Positions 9,317-18,212 of a stretch of 64,000 nt of DNA are shown in pieces. The stretch spans positions 1 to 64,000 of the forward strand of contig JALOCA010000007.1 of assembly GCA_023227965.1 (NCBI GenBank). Reading direction: 5' to 3'. This DNA is from Lentimicrobiaceae bacterium (GTDB taxonomy: Bacteria; Bacteroidota; Bacteroidia; Bacteroidales; JALOCA01). Both the position numbers and the translations under genes were made by a program. The notes under the pieces were generated by a model. It did not search any database. It was given only the letters and a program-made list of their open reading frames with translations, and was not told the DNA's origin. The stretch's first letter is position 1, and the number at the start of each line of letters is the position of its first letter.

Positions 9317-10030
9317 TTATTTGAGTTCACGTAAATACATTTGAATTGTATTTTCCAGTCCAAAATACAAAGCATCACAAATCAACGCATGACCGATGGA
9401 TACTTCCAGCAAGCCCGGAATTTGCTGTGCAAAATATTTCAGGTTATCCAAGTTCAGATCATGACCTGCATTAATGCCTAATCCGGCTTCATTGGCAACT
9501 TTAGCGGCGGTAACATAAGGGGCAATGGCTTGTTCCTTACCTGCCTTATATTCTTTTGCATATGCTTCCGTATAAAGTTCAATCCGGTCAGTTCCGGTAA
9601 GTTTAGCATGACGTACCATTTCCACATCCGGGTTTACAAAAATAGAAGTACGGATTCCTGCATGGTGAAAATTCCGGATAATTTCGGAAAGCAACTTTTG
9701 GTTGATGATAGTATTCCAGCCATTATTGGAGGTAATGGCATCGGGCGGATCGGGTACAAGGGTTACCTGTACCGGTTTTATTTCAAGAACAAGCGAAATA
9801 AAACTTTCGTTCGGATACCCTTCAATGTTGAATTCAGTAGTAACAAGGGGTTTTAAATCACGCACATCCTTGTAGCGAATGTGGCGTTCATCCGGTCGCG
9901 GATGTACAGTAATTCCTTGTGCACCAAATTTTTCACAATCTATTGCAGCTTTCAGTACATCGGGCAAATTGCCCCCTCTCGCATTGCGCAAGGTGGCAAT
10001 CTTATTTATATTTACACTCAGACGGGTCAT
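9317..10030 (-). CDS. pdxJ: Pyridoxine 5'-phosphate synthase
   Basis: PdxJ condenses 3-amino-2-oxopropyl phosphate with 1-deoxyxylulose 5-phosphate to pyridoxine 5'-phosphate, the last ring-forming step of DXP-dependent vitamin B6 synthesis. The 237-residue length and the motifs LSVNINKIATLRNARG (start), GITVHPRPDERHI, EFNIEG, VTLVPDPP, TDRIELYTE, GINAGHDLN and EVSIGHALI cover the whole barrel with its phosphate-binding and catalytic residues. It diverges from the CBS/nadK/bamA cluster, an arrangement common in Bacteroidales. Confidence 0.96.
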   Translation of the reverse strand: MTRLSVNINKIATLRNARGGNLPDVLKAAIDCEKFGAQGITVHPRPDERHIRYKDVRDLKPLVTTEFNIEGYPNESFISLVLEIKPVQVTLVPDPPDAITSNNGWNTIINQKLLSEIIRNFHHAGIRTSIFVNPDVEMVRHAKLTGTDRIELYTEAYAKEYKAGKEQAIAPYVTAAKVANEAGLGINAGHDLNLDNLKYFAQQIPGLLEVSIGHALICDALYFGLENTIQMYLRELK

Positions 10031-10045
10031 TTACCAAAATTTTCA

Positions 10046-10053
10046 CAAAAGTA
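10046..10053 (-). promoter_or_regulatory. -7 box of the pdxJ promoter
   Basis: Read on the minus strand this is TACTTTTG, a full match to TAnnTTTG, placed 15 bases before the pdxJ ATG at 10030. No good -33 TTTG was seen at the usual distance. Confidence 0.45.
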
Positions 10054-10172
10054 ATAAATTCGTATGTTTGTATTGAATTAGTAATCGGTGAAAAAATGGA
10101 TATTAGTAAACATTCGTTAGCCATTTAATTATTCGATATTCTTCTGCAAACCCTAAATCGCAAAAAGCAAGC

Positions 10173-10835
10173 ATGATAGCCATAGAACTCATCCACAAAG
10201 ACTTCCTTCCGCTACGAACGACCGATACTGCCATTATTGCTCTAAACTGGATGGACGAATATCGGATAAGCCACCTACCTGTTGTTAATAACGAGGAATA
10301 TGTAGGATTAATATCCGATACCGAGATTTATAATCTGAGCGAGTTTGAGCAGCCGGTAGGAAATCACCTGTCTGTATTAGCGAAACACAGCATACTGCAC
10401 AACCAACATTTTTACGAGGTATTAAAAGCCATTACCCTTTTAAAAATCAGTATGCTGCCGGTGGTTGACGAAAAAAATCACTATCTGGGGTCCATATTGT
10501 TCAGCGACTTGGTTTACAAGTTTTCTGAATTTATTTCAGCACCAAATCCAGGAACTATTTTTGTACTTGAGATGAATATTAATGATTATTCACTAAACGA
10601 GATTTCCTTTATTGTTGAATCGAACGATGCAAAAATTCTTAGTAGTTGCGTTACCACTCATCCCGACAGCATGAAAGTGGAGGTAACCCTGAAAATTAAT
10701 CGTATGGATTTTATGCCTGTTTTACAAAGCTTTAACCGACATGAATACTTTGTTAAAGCTTATTATGGCGAAAGCGAATACTTCGACGATTTGAAAGACC
10801 GCTACGATGCATTGATGAACTATCTGAACATATAA
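10173..10835 (+). CDS. CBS-domain protein
   Basis: A 220-residue cytoplasmic protein with two CBS modules at about 1-130 (IELIHKDFLPLRTTDTAIIALNWM...SHLPVVNNEEYVGLISD; ILHNQHFYEVLKAITLLKISMLPVVDEKNHYLGSILFSD). A C-terminal part at about 130-220 looks like an ACT-type fold. CBS pairs usually bind adenine nucleotides, so this is probably a regulatory protein of unknown target. In Bacteroidales this gene is regularly found between pdxJ and nadK, as here. The next gene begins four bases after its stop. Confidence 0.8.
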   Translation: MIAIELIHKDFLPLRTTDTAIIALNWMDEYRISHLPVVNNEEYVGLISDTEIYNLSEFEQPVGNHLSVLAKHSILHNQHFYEVLKAITLLKISMLPVVDEKNHYLGSILFSDLVYKFSEFISAPNPGTIFVLEMNINDYSLNEISFIVESNDAKILSSCVTTHPDSMKVEVTLKINRMDFMPVLQSFNRHEYFVKAYYGESEYFDDLKDRYDALMNYLNI

Positions 10836-10839
10836 TCGT

Positions 10840-12261
10840 ATGCAAGACAAAGCCTGCATTTATTTATTTTCCATTTTATTTATCTTTATTTTAAATACAA
10901 AATATTCATATTCTCAGGCACCTTTAGATTCATCGGTTGTAATAAACAATATCATAATTAAGGGAAATAAAATCACAAAAAATAAAATTATTTTTCGTGA
11001 AATTTTATTTTCTATTAATGATACATTATCCAAACAGAAGCTTTTCGGAATCATAGAACAAAGCCGGGAAAACCTTATGAACGCAGCTATTTTTAATTTT
11101 GTAACCATTGATACTGCCGGAACGGGTAATTCTCCGCGGCAGCTCACTGTTACTATTAATGTAACAGAGCGATGGTACACATGGCCTACTCCCATTTTTC
11201 ATCTTGCCGACAGGAATTTTAATGTTTGGTGGAAACATCGCGACCTAAGCCGGTTAAACTATGGCATTTACCTTGTACAAAAGAATTTACGTGGCAAAAG
11301 GGAAACCCTGCTCATAAGACTACTTACCGGTTACGACGAAAATTACAGTATCTATTATGAAAAACCTTATATTACCCCCGAGCAAAATCTTGGTGCTGGC
11401 TTTATGCTTGGGTACGCCCGTAATCATGAAGTAGCATATATGACTGAAAATGATAAACTTTCTTTTTACAAAAACGAGAATTCATATCCTAAAACCGATC
11501 TTTTTGGTTTTTTGCAAAGCACTTACCGTTTCGGCATACATACAACCACTACATTTTGCATATTGTACGATAAATACAAATTTTCCGACAGTCTGGTAAC
11601 AAAAAATATCAATTATACTATTGACAAGCAAAAAAATGTACAGTATTTATCACTGTTTTTTCAATATAAGAACGACCATCGCGATTATAAGCCTTATCCA
11701 CTTACTGGATACTATTTTGATGTAGAATTAAATAAATTAGGATTACTGCCTGATGAAAAATTAAATTTTTTTTATACAAAGGCTACTCTGCGGAAATATT
11801 GGCAATTACATCCAAAATGGTATATTGCCTCCGGTATAACGCTAAAAATTTCTGATAATGGTTTTCAGCCTTATTTTATCAAAAGAGGACTTGGGTATGT
11901 CCGTGATTTTGTGAGAGGATACGAATACTATGTGATTGATGGCGAAAGTTATTATCTTGTTAAGTCCAACATTAAGTACAGGCTGATTCAGCCGGGTGTT
12001 TTCAAAATACCATTCATTAAAACGGAAAAATTTAATAAGGTCCCGTACGCTGTGTATGCAAACCTTTTTACCGACTGGGCTTACGTGCAAAGCCGCTACC
12101 ATAAAGAGGAACAAAACAATAAGCTAATTAATAAAATGATTAACGGCAACGGATTAGGATTAGATTTTGTAACTTATTACGATAAGGTGTTTCGACTTGA
12201 ATTTTCGGTAAACGGAATGGGAGAAACCGGTATCTTTGTGCACTTTATTTCGCCCATATAA
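10840..12261 (+). CDS. BamA/TamA-like outer-membrane protein with POTRA domain
   Basis: A 473-residue exported protein. A signal sequence (LFSILFIFILNTKYSYSQ) leads into one POTRA-like domain (VVINNIIIKGNKITKNKIIFREILF...) at about 30-110. The remaining 350 residues are rich in alternating aromatic strands and look like an outer-membrane beta barrel; VRGYEYYVIDG near 370 resembles the VRGY/F lock motif of Omp85 barrels. It is shorter than BamA and has fewer POTRA repeats, so it is a separate Omp85-like protein, possibly for lipid or protein insertion. It ends ten bases before nadK and carries the nadK promoter in its last codons. Confidence 0.72.
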   Translation: MQDKACIYLFSILFIFILNTKYSYSQAPLDSSVVINNIIIKGNKITKNKIIFREILFSINDTLSKQKLFGIIEQSRENLMNAAIFNFVTIDTAGTGNSPRQLTVTINVTERWYTWPTPIFHLADRNFNVWWKHRDLSRLNYGIYLVQKNLRGKRETLLIRLLTGYDENYSIYYEKPYITPEQNLGAGFMLGYARNHEVAYMTENDKLSFYKNENSYPKTDLFGFLQSTYRFGIHTTTTFCILYDKYKFSDSLVTKNINYTIDKQKNVQYLSLFFQYKNDHRDYKPYPLTGYYFDVELNKLGLLPDEKLNFFYTKATLRKYWQLHPKWYIASGITLKISDNGFQPYFIKRGLGYVRDFVRGYEYYVIDGESYYLVKSNIKYRLIQPGVFKIPFIKTEKFNKVPYAVYANLFTDWAYVQSRYHKEEQNNKLINKMINGNGLGLDFVTYYDKVFRLEFSVNGMGETGIFVHFISPI

Positions 12262-12266
12262 ATTTG
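12235..12266 (+). promoter_or_regulatory. Promoter for nadK inside the upstream gene
   Basis: TTTG at 12235-12238 and TAAATTTG at 12259-12266 are 20 bases apart, a full -33/-7 match. The expected transcription start, five to seven bases on, falls at or next to the nadK ATG at 12272, so the message would have almost no leader. Confidence 0.6.
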
Positions 12267-12271
12267 CACCC

Positions 12272-13150
12272 ATGAATATTGCCATTTACGGTAGAACAGG
12301 CTCGCTGGAAATAAACGGTTACGTACAGCAATTGGTAAGCAAACTTGAGTCTATGCGCTGTAAGCTACTTGTTTATAAACTTTTTTACGATGACATCTGT
12401 AAAAAAATCACTTTTAATTCCGATATCCGTTTATTTACTTCCTACGAAGAACTCAACGGGCACACCGACTTCCTTTTTTCAATCGGAGGCGATGGAACTC
12501 TGCTCGAAACCATTACCCTTGTTCGTGATTCTGGCATACCGATTATGGGTATCAACCTCGGAAGGATGGGATTTCTTTCCAGCATCCAAAAAGAAATGAT
12601 TATTCCGGCAGTAGAAGAAATTATTAATGGCAATTATTTGATAAACACGCGTTCATTACTCCATCTCGATACTGACAGAAATATTTACGGAAATCTTAAT
12701 TTTGCATTAAACGAAGTTACCGTCAGCAAAAAGGATTCTTCCTCAATGATAAAAATTCACTTATTTGTTAACGAACAGTTTCTTAACTCTTATTGGGCTG
12801 ATGGGCTTATAGTTGCTACCCCAACGGGATCCACAGGTTATTCACTCAGTTGCAATGGTCCCATACTTACTCCCGATTCTGAAAATTTCGTTATCACTCC
12901 CATTGCCACACACAATTTAACCGTACGTCCTATCGTTATACCCGACAAAAGTACCATTCGTATCAGGGTTGAAGGAAGGGAAGCCCATTTTTTAGTAGGA
13001 TTGGACTCAAGAACGCAAACCATTGATTCATCAACAGAGCTCATTATCCGGAAAGAAAATTTTAATATTAACCTTGTGCAACAACCCAGCGAAAACTTTT
13101 TTACCACCCTCAGAAGGAAACTAACCTGGGGATTAGATTTTAGAAATTAA
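12272..13150 (+). CDS. nadK: NAD kinase
   Basis: NadK phosphorylates NAD to NADP with ATP (or inorganic polyphosphate). The 292-residue protein has the GGDGT motif (D74), INLGRMGFLS, the NE motif in FALNEVTVSK, and ADGLIVATPTGSTGYSLSCNGP, which binds NAD. Length is typical. The open frame extends back to 12236, but that would overlap the preceding gene and the promoter; the ATG at 12272 gives the standard NadK start (MNIAIYGR). It is followed by DUF6089, uppS and bamA in the usual Bacteroidales order. Confidence 0.95.
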   Translation: MNIAIYGRTGSLEINGYVQQLVSKLESMRCKLLVYKLFYDDICKKITFNSDIRLFTSYEELNGHTDFLFSIGGDGTLLETITLVRDSGIPIMGINLGRMGFLSSIQKEMIIPAVEEIINGNYLINTRSLLHLDTDRNIYGNLNFALNEVTVSKKDSSSMIKIHLFVNEQFLNSYWADGLIVATPTGSTGYSLSCNGPILTPDSENFVITPIATHNLTVRPIVIPDKSTIRIRVEGREAHFLVGLDSRTQTIDSSTELIIRKENFNINLVQQPSENFFTTLRRKLTWGLDFRN

Positions 13151-13216
13151 TTAACTTCCACTTGTTTATAAGAATTATGCAGGTTGAAAAAATTTCTTAA
13201 TTTTACAAACTTTTTC

Positions 13217-13870
13217 ATGAAAAATTATATTTTAATATTTTTGATTCTATTGAGTAGTACTGTTTTTTCACAAACGGCAGAAGTAGGCATTACAGGCGGA
13301 GGAATGTATTACCAGGGCGACATCAATCCGGGAACTCCTTTTGCAATGACAAAACCTGGTTATGGCATTATTGTCAGATACAATATTGATACCCGCTGGG
13401 CGCTGAAATCCAATGTGCTCTTTGGCACCCTGCAAAGCGATGATGCCACCATTGGATACAAAAAAGAAAGAGATTGCAGGTTTAGCACCTCGCTTATCGA
13501 AACTACCATACAAGCAGAAGTTAATTTCCTCGACTATTTTACAGGAAGCATGCGTACATATTTTTCACCCTACATCTTTGCCGGTGCTTCATTTTTCATG
13601 ACAGACAACGTAACATCGGCTGCCATACCCTTTGGAATTGGTGCAAAATACAGCATTTCAAAAAGGATAGGTTTCAGTGCCGAATGGGGAATGCGGAAAA
13701 CATTTACCGATGAAATTGATGGTCTGGCAGCTACATATCCCGATGGACGACAATTGAGCGATTCACAAACCAACGATTGGTTTTCCTATGCCGGAATTGG
13801 CCTTTCCTATAAGTTTAAAATCCTTTCACGTACCCATTGCTTGAATTCAGAAAATGCCTATAAACAATAG
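13217..13870 (+). CDS. DUF6089-type outer-membrane barrel protein
   Basis: A 217-residue exported protein with signal peptide (NYILIFLILLSSTVFSQ) and a small beta barrel. EVGITGGGMYYQGDINPG, SNVLFGTLQSDD, YFSPYIFAGASFF and YAGIGLSYKF near the end are typical of the DUF6089 family. It sits between nadK and uppS/bamA as in many Bacteroidales, which hints at an envelope role, but its function is unknown. A TTG at 13184 opens the frame earlier; the ATG at 13217 gives a clean signal peptide and is preferred. Confidence 0.82.
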   Translation: MKNYILIFLILLSSTVFSQTAEVGITGGGMYYQGDINPGTPFAMTKPGYGIIVRYNIDTRWALKSNVLFGTLQSDDATIGYKKERDCRFSTSLIETTIQAEVNFLDYFTGSMRTYFSPYIFAGASFFMTDNVTSAAIPFGIGAKYSISKRIGFSAEWGMRKTFTDEIDGLAATYPDGRQLSDSQTNDWFSYAGIGLSYKFKILSRTHCLNSENAYKQ

Positions 13871-13879
13871 CCATTGTAA

Positions 13880-14620
13880 ATGAGTGTAAAAGAAAATATC
13901 AACCTGAAAAAATTACCCAAACATGTAGCCATTATCATGGATGGTAACGGCAGATGGGCTAAACAAAGGGGAAAATTCAGGATTTTCGGGCATCAAAGTG
14001 GTGTAGAAGCTGTACGCGATACCACCGAAGGAGCTGCCGAACTCGGCATACAATACCTTACCCTGTATGCTTTTTCTACCGAAAACTGGAATCGTCCTAA
14101 AAAAGAAGTGGACGCCCTGATGAACCTGCTGGTTGATACTATTTTAAAAGAGACCAAGACTCTTAATAACAACAATATCCGCCTGTTAGCCATAGGCGAT
14201 CTTGCCAGCTTGGGCACTAAAGGCTACAACAACCTGCAGGAAGCCATTGCCAACACTGCTGGAAATACCCGGATGTCACTTGTACTTGCCTTGAGTTACA
14301 GTTCCAAATGGGAAATAACTACCGCAGCAAGAACCATTGCCGAAAAAGTAAAAAACAATCAGCTTAACCCGGCAGATATCACTCAGGAACTTTTTGCTTC
14401 TTTCCTTACCACAAATAAAATACCTGACCCAGAACTTCTTATCCGTACCAGCGGCGAATACCGTATCAGTAATTTCCTGCTTTGGCAAATCGCTTATTCC
14501 GAACTGTATTTTACCCCCAAATTTTGGCCTGATTTCCGGAAAGAAGACCTGTACAATGCCATTTATGATTACCAGCAACGTGAACGCCGTTTTGGTCTTA
14601 CTAGTGAACAAATAAAATAA
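13880..14620 (+). CDS. uppS: Isoprenyl transferase (undecaprenyl diphosphate synthase)
   Basis: UppS builds undecaprenyl diphosphate from farnesyl diphosphate and isopentenyl diphosphate, the lipid carrier for peptidoglycan and surface sugars. The 246-residue protein has HVAIIMDGNGRWAK (catalytic Asp21), GHQSG, TLYAFSTENWNRP, and the C-terminal RTSGEYRISNFLLWQIAYSELYF signature. It starts nine bases after the DUF6089 gene and precedes bamA by 13 bases, clearly in one operon. Confidence 0.96.
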   Translation: MSVKENINLKKLPKHVAIIMDGNGRWAKQRGKFRIFGHQSGVEAVRDTTEGAAELGIQYLTLYAFSTENWNRPKKEVDALMNLLVDTILKETKTLNNNNIRLLAIGDLASLGTKGYNNLQEAIANTAGNTRMSLVLALSYSSKWEITTAARTIAEKVKNNQLNPADITQELFASFLTTNKIPDPELLIRTSGEYRISNFLLWQIAYSELYFTPKFWPDFRKEDLYNAIYDYQQRERRFGLTSEQIK

Positions 14621-14633
14621 CCTGTAAAACAAC

Positions 14634-17300
14634 ATGAAGTTTCTCACAGTCTTTTACCGCAAACAAGAATATCATTATGCTATTTTAGCAATTCTTTTCA
14701 TCATCCTTCCTGTTTTTTTGCAAGCACAAATTACTATTGGAAATGCTTCAAACGATGAAATTGATTACCTTAATCCCAAACGGTACGAAATAGGAGGAAT
14801 AACTGTAAGCGGCGTTCAATATTTAGACAACAATGTACTTATATTACTTTCGGGCTTATCTGTGGGTCAACGGGTAACAATACCTGGTGAAGATATTAAA
14901 AATGCCATTGAAAAACTGTGGCAACAGGGTTTATTCGAAAATATTAAAGTTTCGGCTACCAAAATTGAAGGAGAGATTATTTTTCTGAATCTTGACTTAA
15001 AAGAAAGACCGCGTTTATCGAAATTTTCCTTTTCTGGGGTGAAGAAAGCAGAAGTTGATAAAATACGCGACGAAATAAAGCTTACAAGAGGCGATGTGGT
15101 TACCGAAAACCTGCTGATGCGTACAACTAACAGCATTAAAAAATATTTCATTGAAAAAGGCTATCTGAATGTGGAAGTAGCCATTGAACAACAAAAAGAT
15201 ACAACGTTACAAAATACTATAGCCCTAAAAATTGATATACATAAAAGGGGAAAAGTACGAATCAAAACCATCGAATTTGAAGGAAACAAGGCTCTTAGCG
15301 ATATTCAATTGAAAAATGCACTGAAAACAACCAAGGAAAAAGGGGCCTTCCGTCCTTTTTCGGTAATGGACTGGATAGTACTCAATACCTATAAGCTGTT
15401 TATCGGTAAATCCTTCAACTGGTATTACAATGGTTTGGTTATTTCGGCTAACCAACATTTGAAATTCAGAGTGTTTAAGCCATCAAAATTTATCGAAGAC
15501 GAATACTCTACCGATAAAAATAAAATAATAGAAAAATATAACGAACTGGGTTATCGCGATGCACGTATTCTGAAAGATTCCGTATTCCGTAATAATGATA
15601 ACTCTATTGGCATACGGTTTCAGTTGTACGAAGGACATCGGTATTACTTCCGTAATATCACCTGGGTGGGAAATACAAAGTATTCCTCCGAGTACCTTAA
15701 CCAGGTGCTCCACATTAAAAAGGGAGATATTTACAACCAGAAACAAATGGAAGAAAGTCTCATGGCAAGCATGAGTGGTTTCGATGTGTACAGCCTTTAT
15801 ATGGATGACGGTTACCTGTTTTTCCAGGTAAATCCGGTTGAAATAAATGTGGAAAACGATTCCATTGATATAGAAATGCGAATGTACGAAGGGAAACAAG
15901 CTACTGTAAATAAAGTTTCCATTTCGGGCAATACACGTACCAATGACCATGTGGTGATACGCGAGCTGCGTACCCGTCCCGGACAGCTGTTTAGCCGCAG
16001 CGATTTGATACGTTCGCGTAACGACCTTGCTGCACTCAGCTATTTCAACCAAGAGAAGATTATTCCCGATGTACAGCCTAATCCTGCCGACGGTACTGTG
16101 GATATTGAATATAAAGTGGAAGAAGCTTCGAGCGACCAGGTGGAATTGCAGGGCGGCTGGGGTTACGGGCGTATTGTAGGTACCTTCGGGCTAAAATTCA
16201 ATAACTTTTCATTACCCAATTTCCTTAAATTCGACCTTAGCAAGTGGAGACCCATCCCTTCGGGCAACGGGCAAAAACTGAACCTCCGTGTACAATCGTA
16301 CGGAAAAGGTTATTACAGCTATAGCATTTCATTTATCGAACCTTGGTTAGGCGGTAAAAAACCTAATTCGCTCAGTCTTTCATATTACCATTCACTATAT
16401 TCCAATGGGTATTCCAAAAGTAGCAAAAATTATGCAGCTTTTAGAATAGATAGCTACTCGGTGGGTTTAGGCAAACGCCTGCGCTGGCCCGATGATTTCT
16501 TTATCCTTTCGCAGAGTATCAATCTGCAAATGTATCACCTTGACAATTACAGCAATATTTTTTCATTTGGTTCGGGCAACGGTAAATTTAATAATTACAA
16601 CTATGAAATAGTTCTCTCGCGCCGTTCGATTGACGCACCTATTTATACCCGTTATGGCTCTGAAGTATCGCTGGATGTGGAACTCACTCCCCCCTATTCC
16701 CTGTTCAACGACAAAGACTATACCACCATGAACCAGGACGACAAGTATAAATGGATAGAATACCATAAATGGCGCTTTACAGGCAATTTTTATAAGCAGA
16801 TAATAGGCGACCTTGTACTGAACACAAGGATAAAATACGGTTTTCTCGGATGCTACAACCAGGATATTGGTATTACCCCCTTTGAGCGGTTTTACCTGGG
16901 TGGTGATGGGCTAAGTGGTTATAACCAGCTTGATGGAAGGGAAATTATCGGCTTTAGGGGCTACAGTAACGAATCAATGACTCCCAATTATTTCTTTAAT
17001 AAGAATACCGGCGGTACTATCTTTAACAAAAACACCATTGAACTGCGGTTTCCGCTTTCACTCAACCCCAGTTCTACCATTTACGCCCTTGCATTCCTCG
17101 AAGCGGGGAACGCATGGATGAATTTTAAGGAATTCAATCCTTTTAATATTAAAAAATCGGCAGGTGTAGGTATCCGGGTGTTTCTTCCTATGTTCGGTAT
17201 GTTAGGTCTCGACTGGGGATATGGATTTGATGATATTCCCGGTATCCCCTCTGCCAGCAAAGGTCAGTTCCACTTCTCCATTAACCAGTCTATTGATTAA
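14634..17300 (+). CDS. bamA: Outer-membrane assembly factor BamA
   Basis: BamA inserts beta-barrel proteins into the outer membrane. The 888-residue protein has a signal segment (YAILAILFIILPVFLQAQ), then five POTRA repeats recognisable by their G-containing second strands (IGGITVSGVQYL, LSKFSFSGVKKA, IKTIEFEGNKAL, FRNITWVGNTKY, VNKVSISGNTRT). The Omp85 barrel starts near 510; GFRGY in its distal half is the conserved lock motif, and the barrel ends in FHFSINQSID. It closes the nadK-uppS-bamA cluster; the skp/ompH genes that often follow are absent here and replaced by a tandem-repeat intergenic region. Confidence 0.95.
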   Translation: MKFLTVFYRKQEYHYAILAILFIILPVFLQAQITIGNASNDEIDYLNPKRYEIGGITVSGVQYLDNNVLILLSGLSVGQRVTIPGEDIKNAIEKLWQQGLFENIKVSATKIEGEIIFLNLDLKERPRLSKFSFSGVKKAEVDKIRDEIKLTRGDVVTENLLMRTTNSIKKYFIEKGYLNVEVAIEQQKDTTLQNTIALKIDIHKRGKVRIKTIEFEGNKALSDIQLKNALKTTKEKGAFRPFSVMDWIVLNTYKLFIGKSFNWYYNGLVISANQHLKFRVFKPSKFIEDEYSTDKNKIIEKYNELGYRDARILKDSVFRNNDNSIGIRFQLYEGHRYYFRNITWVGNTKYSSEYLNQVLHIKKGDIYNQKQMEESLMASMSGFDVYSLYMDDGYLFFQVNPVEINVENDSIDIEMRMYEGKQATVNKVSISGNTRTNDHVVIRELRTRPGQLFSRSDLIRSRNDLAALSYFNQEKIIPDVQPNPADGTVDIEYKVEEASSDQVELQGGWGYGRIVGTFGLKFNNFSLPNFLKFDLSKWRPIPSGNGQKLNLRVQSYGKGYYSYSISFIEPWLGGKKPNSLSLSYYHSLYSNGYSKSSKNYAAFRIDSYSVGLGKRLRWPDDFFILSQSINLQMYHLDNYSNIFSFGSGNGKFNNYNYEIVLSRRSIDAPIYTRYGSEVSLDVELTPPYSLFNDKDYTTMNQDDKYKWIEYHKWRFTGNFYKQIIGDLVLNTRIKYGFLGCYNQDIGITPFERFYLGGDGLSGYNQLDGREIIGFRGYSNESMTPNYFFNKNTGGTIFNKNTIELRFPLSLNPSSTIYALAFLEAGNAWMNFKEFNPFNIKKSAGVGIRVFLPMFGMLGLDWGYGFDDIPGIPSASKGQFHFSINQSID

Positions 17301-17384
17301 TGCACCTGTGATAAGCAGTTGTCTGTTTAATTATTGATTTTATTACAGGGAATCTTATATCTCAAAACAATACATCATCAGTAT

Positions 17385-17548
17385 TTCATCATTATTTGTG
17401 GGAAATAATGACAACCTGAAAATAATTCATCATTATTTGAGAGAAAAAATGGCAACTTGAAAATAATTCATCATTATTTGCGGGAAAAAATGGCAACTTG
17501 AAAATAATTCGTCATTATTTGGGAGAAAAAATGGCAACTTGAAACCGA
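17385..17548. repeat. 41-bp tandem repeat, about four copies
   Basis: Copies begin at 17385, 17426, 17467 and 17508, an exact period of 41 bases. The unit reads TTCATCATTATTTG, then a four-base variable GC-containing patch, then GAAAAAATGGCAACTTGAAAATAA in most copies (given here in overlapping pieces of the unit). The second and third copies are nearly identical, the first has several differences, and the fourth breaks off after TTGAAA. Since 41 is not a multiple of three, it is not a coding repeat. Confidence 0.9.
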
Positions 17549-17694
17549 TAAGGCATATTTTAAAAAGTAAAGGATGTTTTATATTTTTCAAAAACCCTCA
17601 AGGGCTTTAAAACCTTAAGGGCTTTCATCGGCTACGGCAACATGCTGAAATATTACAAAAATGGTTTGCAACCTTACGCCAAACTCAGGTTGAC

Positions 17695-17730
17695 AAAAAA
17701 AGACTGCCTCTCATTGTAGAGAAGCAGTCT
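17695..17730 (-). terminator. Terminator of the small secreted protein gene
   Basis: On the minus strand a stem formed by 17701-17707 and 17724-17730 (AGACTGC / GCAGTCT) with further inner pairs is followed by seven T. It lies 26 bases beyond the stop of the gene at 17756, a textbook intrinsic terminator. Confidence 0.85.
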
Positions 17731-17755
17731 AAACACAGTTTGTAATCAAGTGCCC

Positions 17756-18067
17756 TTACTTTTTGGGTTGCTCGGCTTTTTTAGGCTGTTCGGCAGGTTT
17801 TGCCTGTGGTTTGGGCTCCTGCATTTTTATTTCTGCCTTTTTTACACGATGATGTTTTTTAATCTGTTTTTCAGTTTTTACAGTGTTGGTTGTAGCAGGT
17901 TCTTTTTTCTTTTCCTGTGAAGTTGGTTGTGCAACTTGTTCGGTTTTTACAACAGAGGTTTTGTTTTCAGATTTTACAGGTTTTTGCGGATTTTGAGCAA
18001 AAACACCGCTTACGGTTACGCCGGCAACGAAAATCATTGTGAAGGCGAATGCAATTAATTTTTTCAT
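17756..18067 (-). CDS. Small secreted Lys/Pro/Glu-rich protein
   Basis: A 103-residue protein with a clear signal peptide (LIAFAFTMIFVAGVTVSGVFAQ). The mature part is of low complexity: stretches rich in K, P, Q, E and T, a basic patch IKKHHRVKKAEIK, and a terminal repeat of AEQPKKAEQPKK. No domain is recognised. The composition suggests an unstructured periplasmic or surface polypeptide, perhaps metal-, nucleic-acid- or wall-binding because of its charge, but this is only inference. It has its own promoter box and a strong terminator, which argues that it is truly expressed. Confidence 0.7.
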   Translation of the reverse strand: MKKLIAFAFTMIFVAGVTVSGVFAQNPQKPVKSENKTSVVKTEQVAQPTSQEKKKEPATTNTVKTEKQIKKHHRVKKAEIKMQEPKPQAKPAEQPKKAEQPKK

Positions 18068-18097
18068 GTCTTTAAATTTTTAATTTGTTTGACAATT

Positions 18098-18105
18098 CAA
18101 AATTA
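18098..18105 (-). promoter_or_regulatory. -7 box for the small secreted protein gene
   Basis: Minus-strand TAATTTTG matches TAnnTTTG and lies 30 bases before the ATG at 18067. A CTTG sequence 20 bases further upstream could be the -33 element. Confidence 0.45.
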
Positions 18106-18212
18106 CCAAGGATAGCCATCTCAGCACAAGAAAACTGTGTTAATAAGTGTTAAGGTAACTGTTAAACAACGTTAATGCAGTAATCGCCTATTTTATTGAT
18201 TTTGCATACTTT

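Larger units (their letters stand above)
17301..17755. other. Intergenic region after bamA
   Basis: 455 bases with no convincing gene. It holds the 41-bp tandem repeat (17385-17548), a short duplicated AAGGGCTTT segment around 17597-17622, and at its right end the terminator of the minus-strand gene at 17756. No tRNA or other RNA gene was recognised. Confidence 0.7.

Noticed and set aside
17385..17548. CRISPR array
   Set aside because: The 41-bp units are directly joined with no unique spacers and no cas genes nearby.
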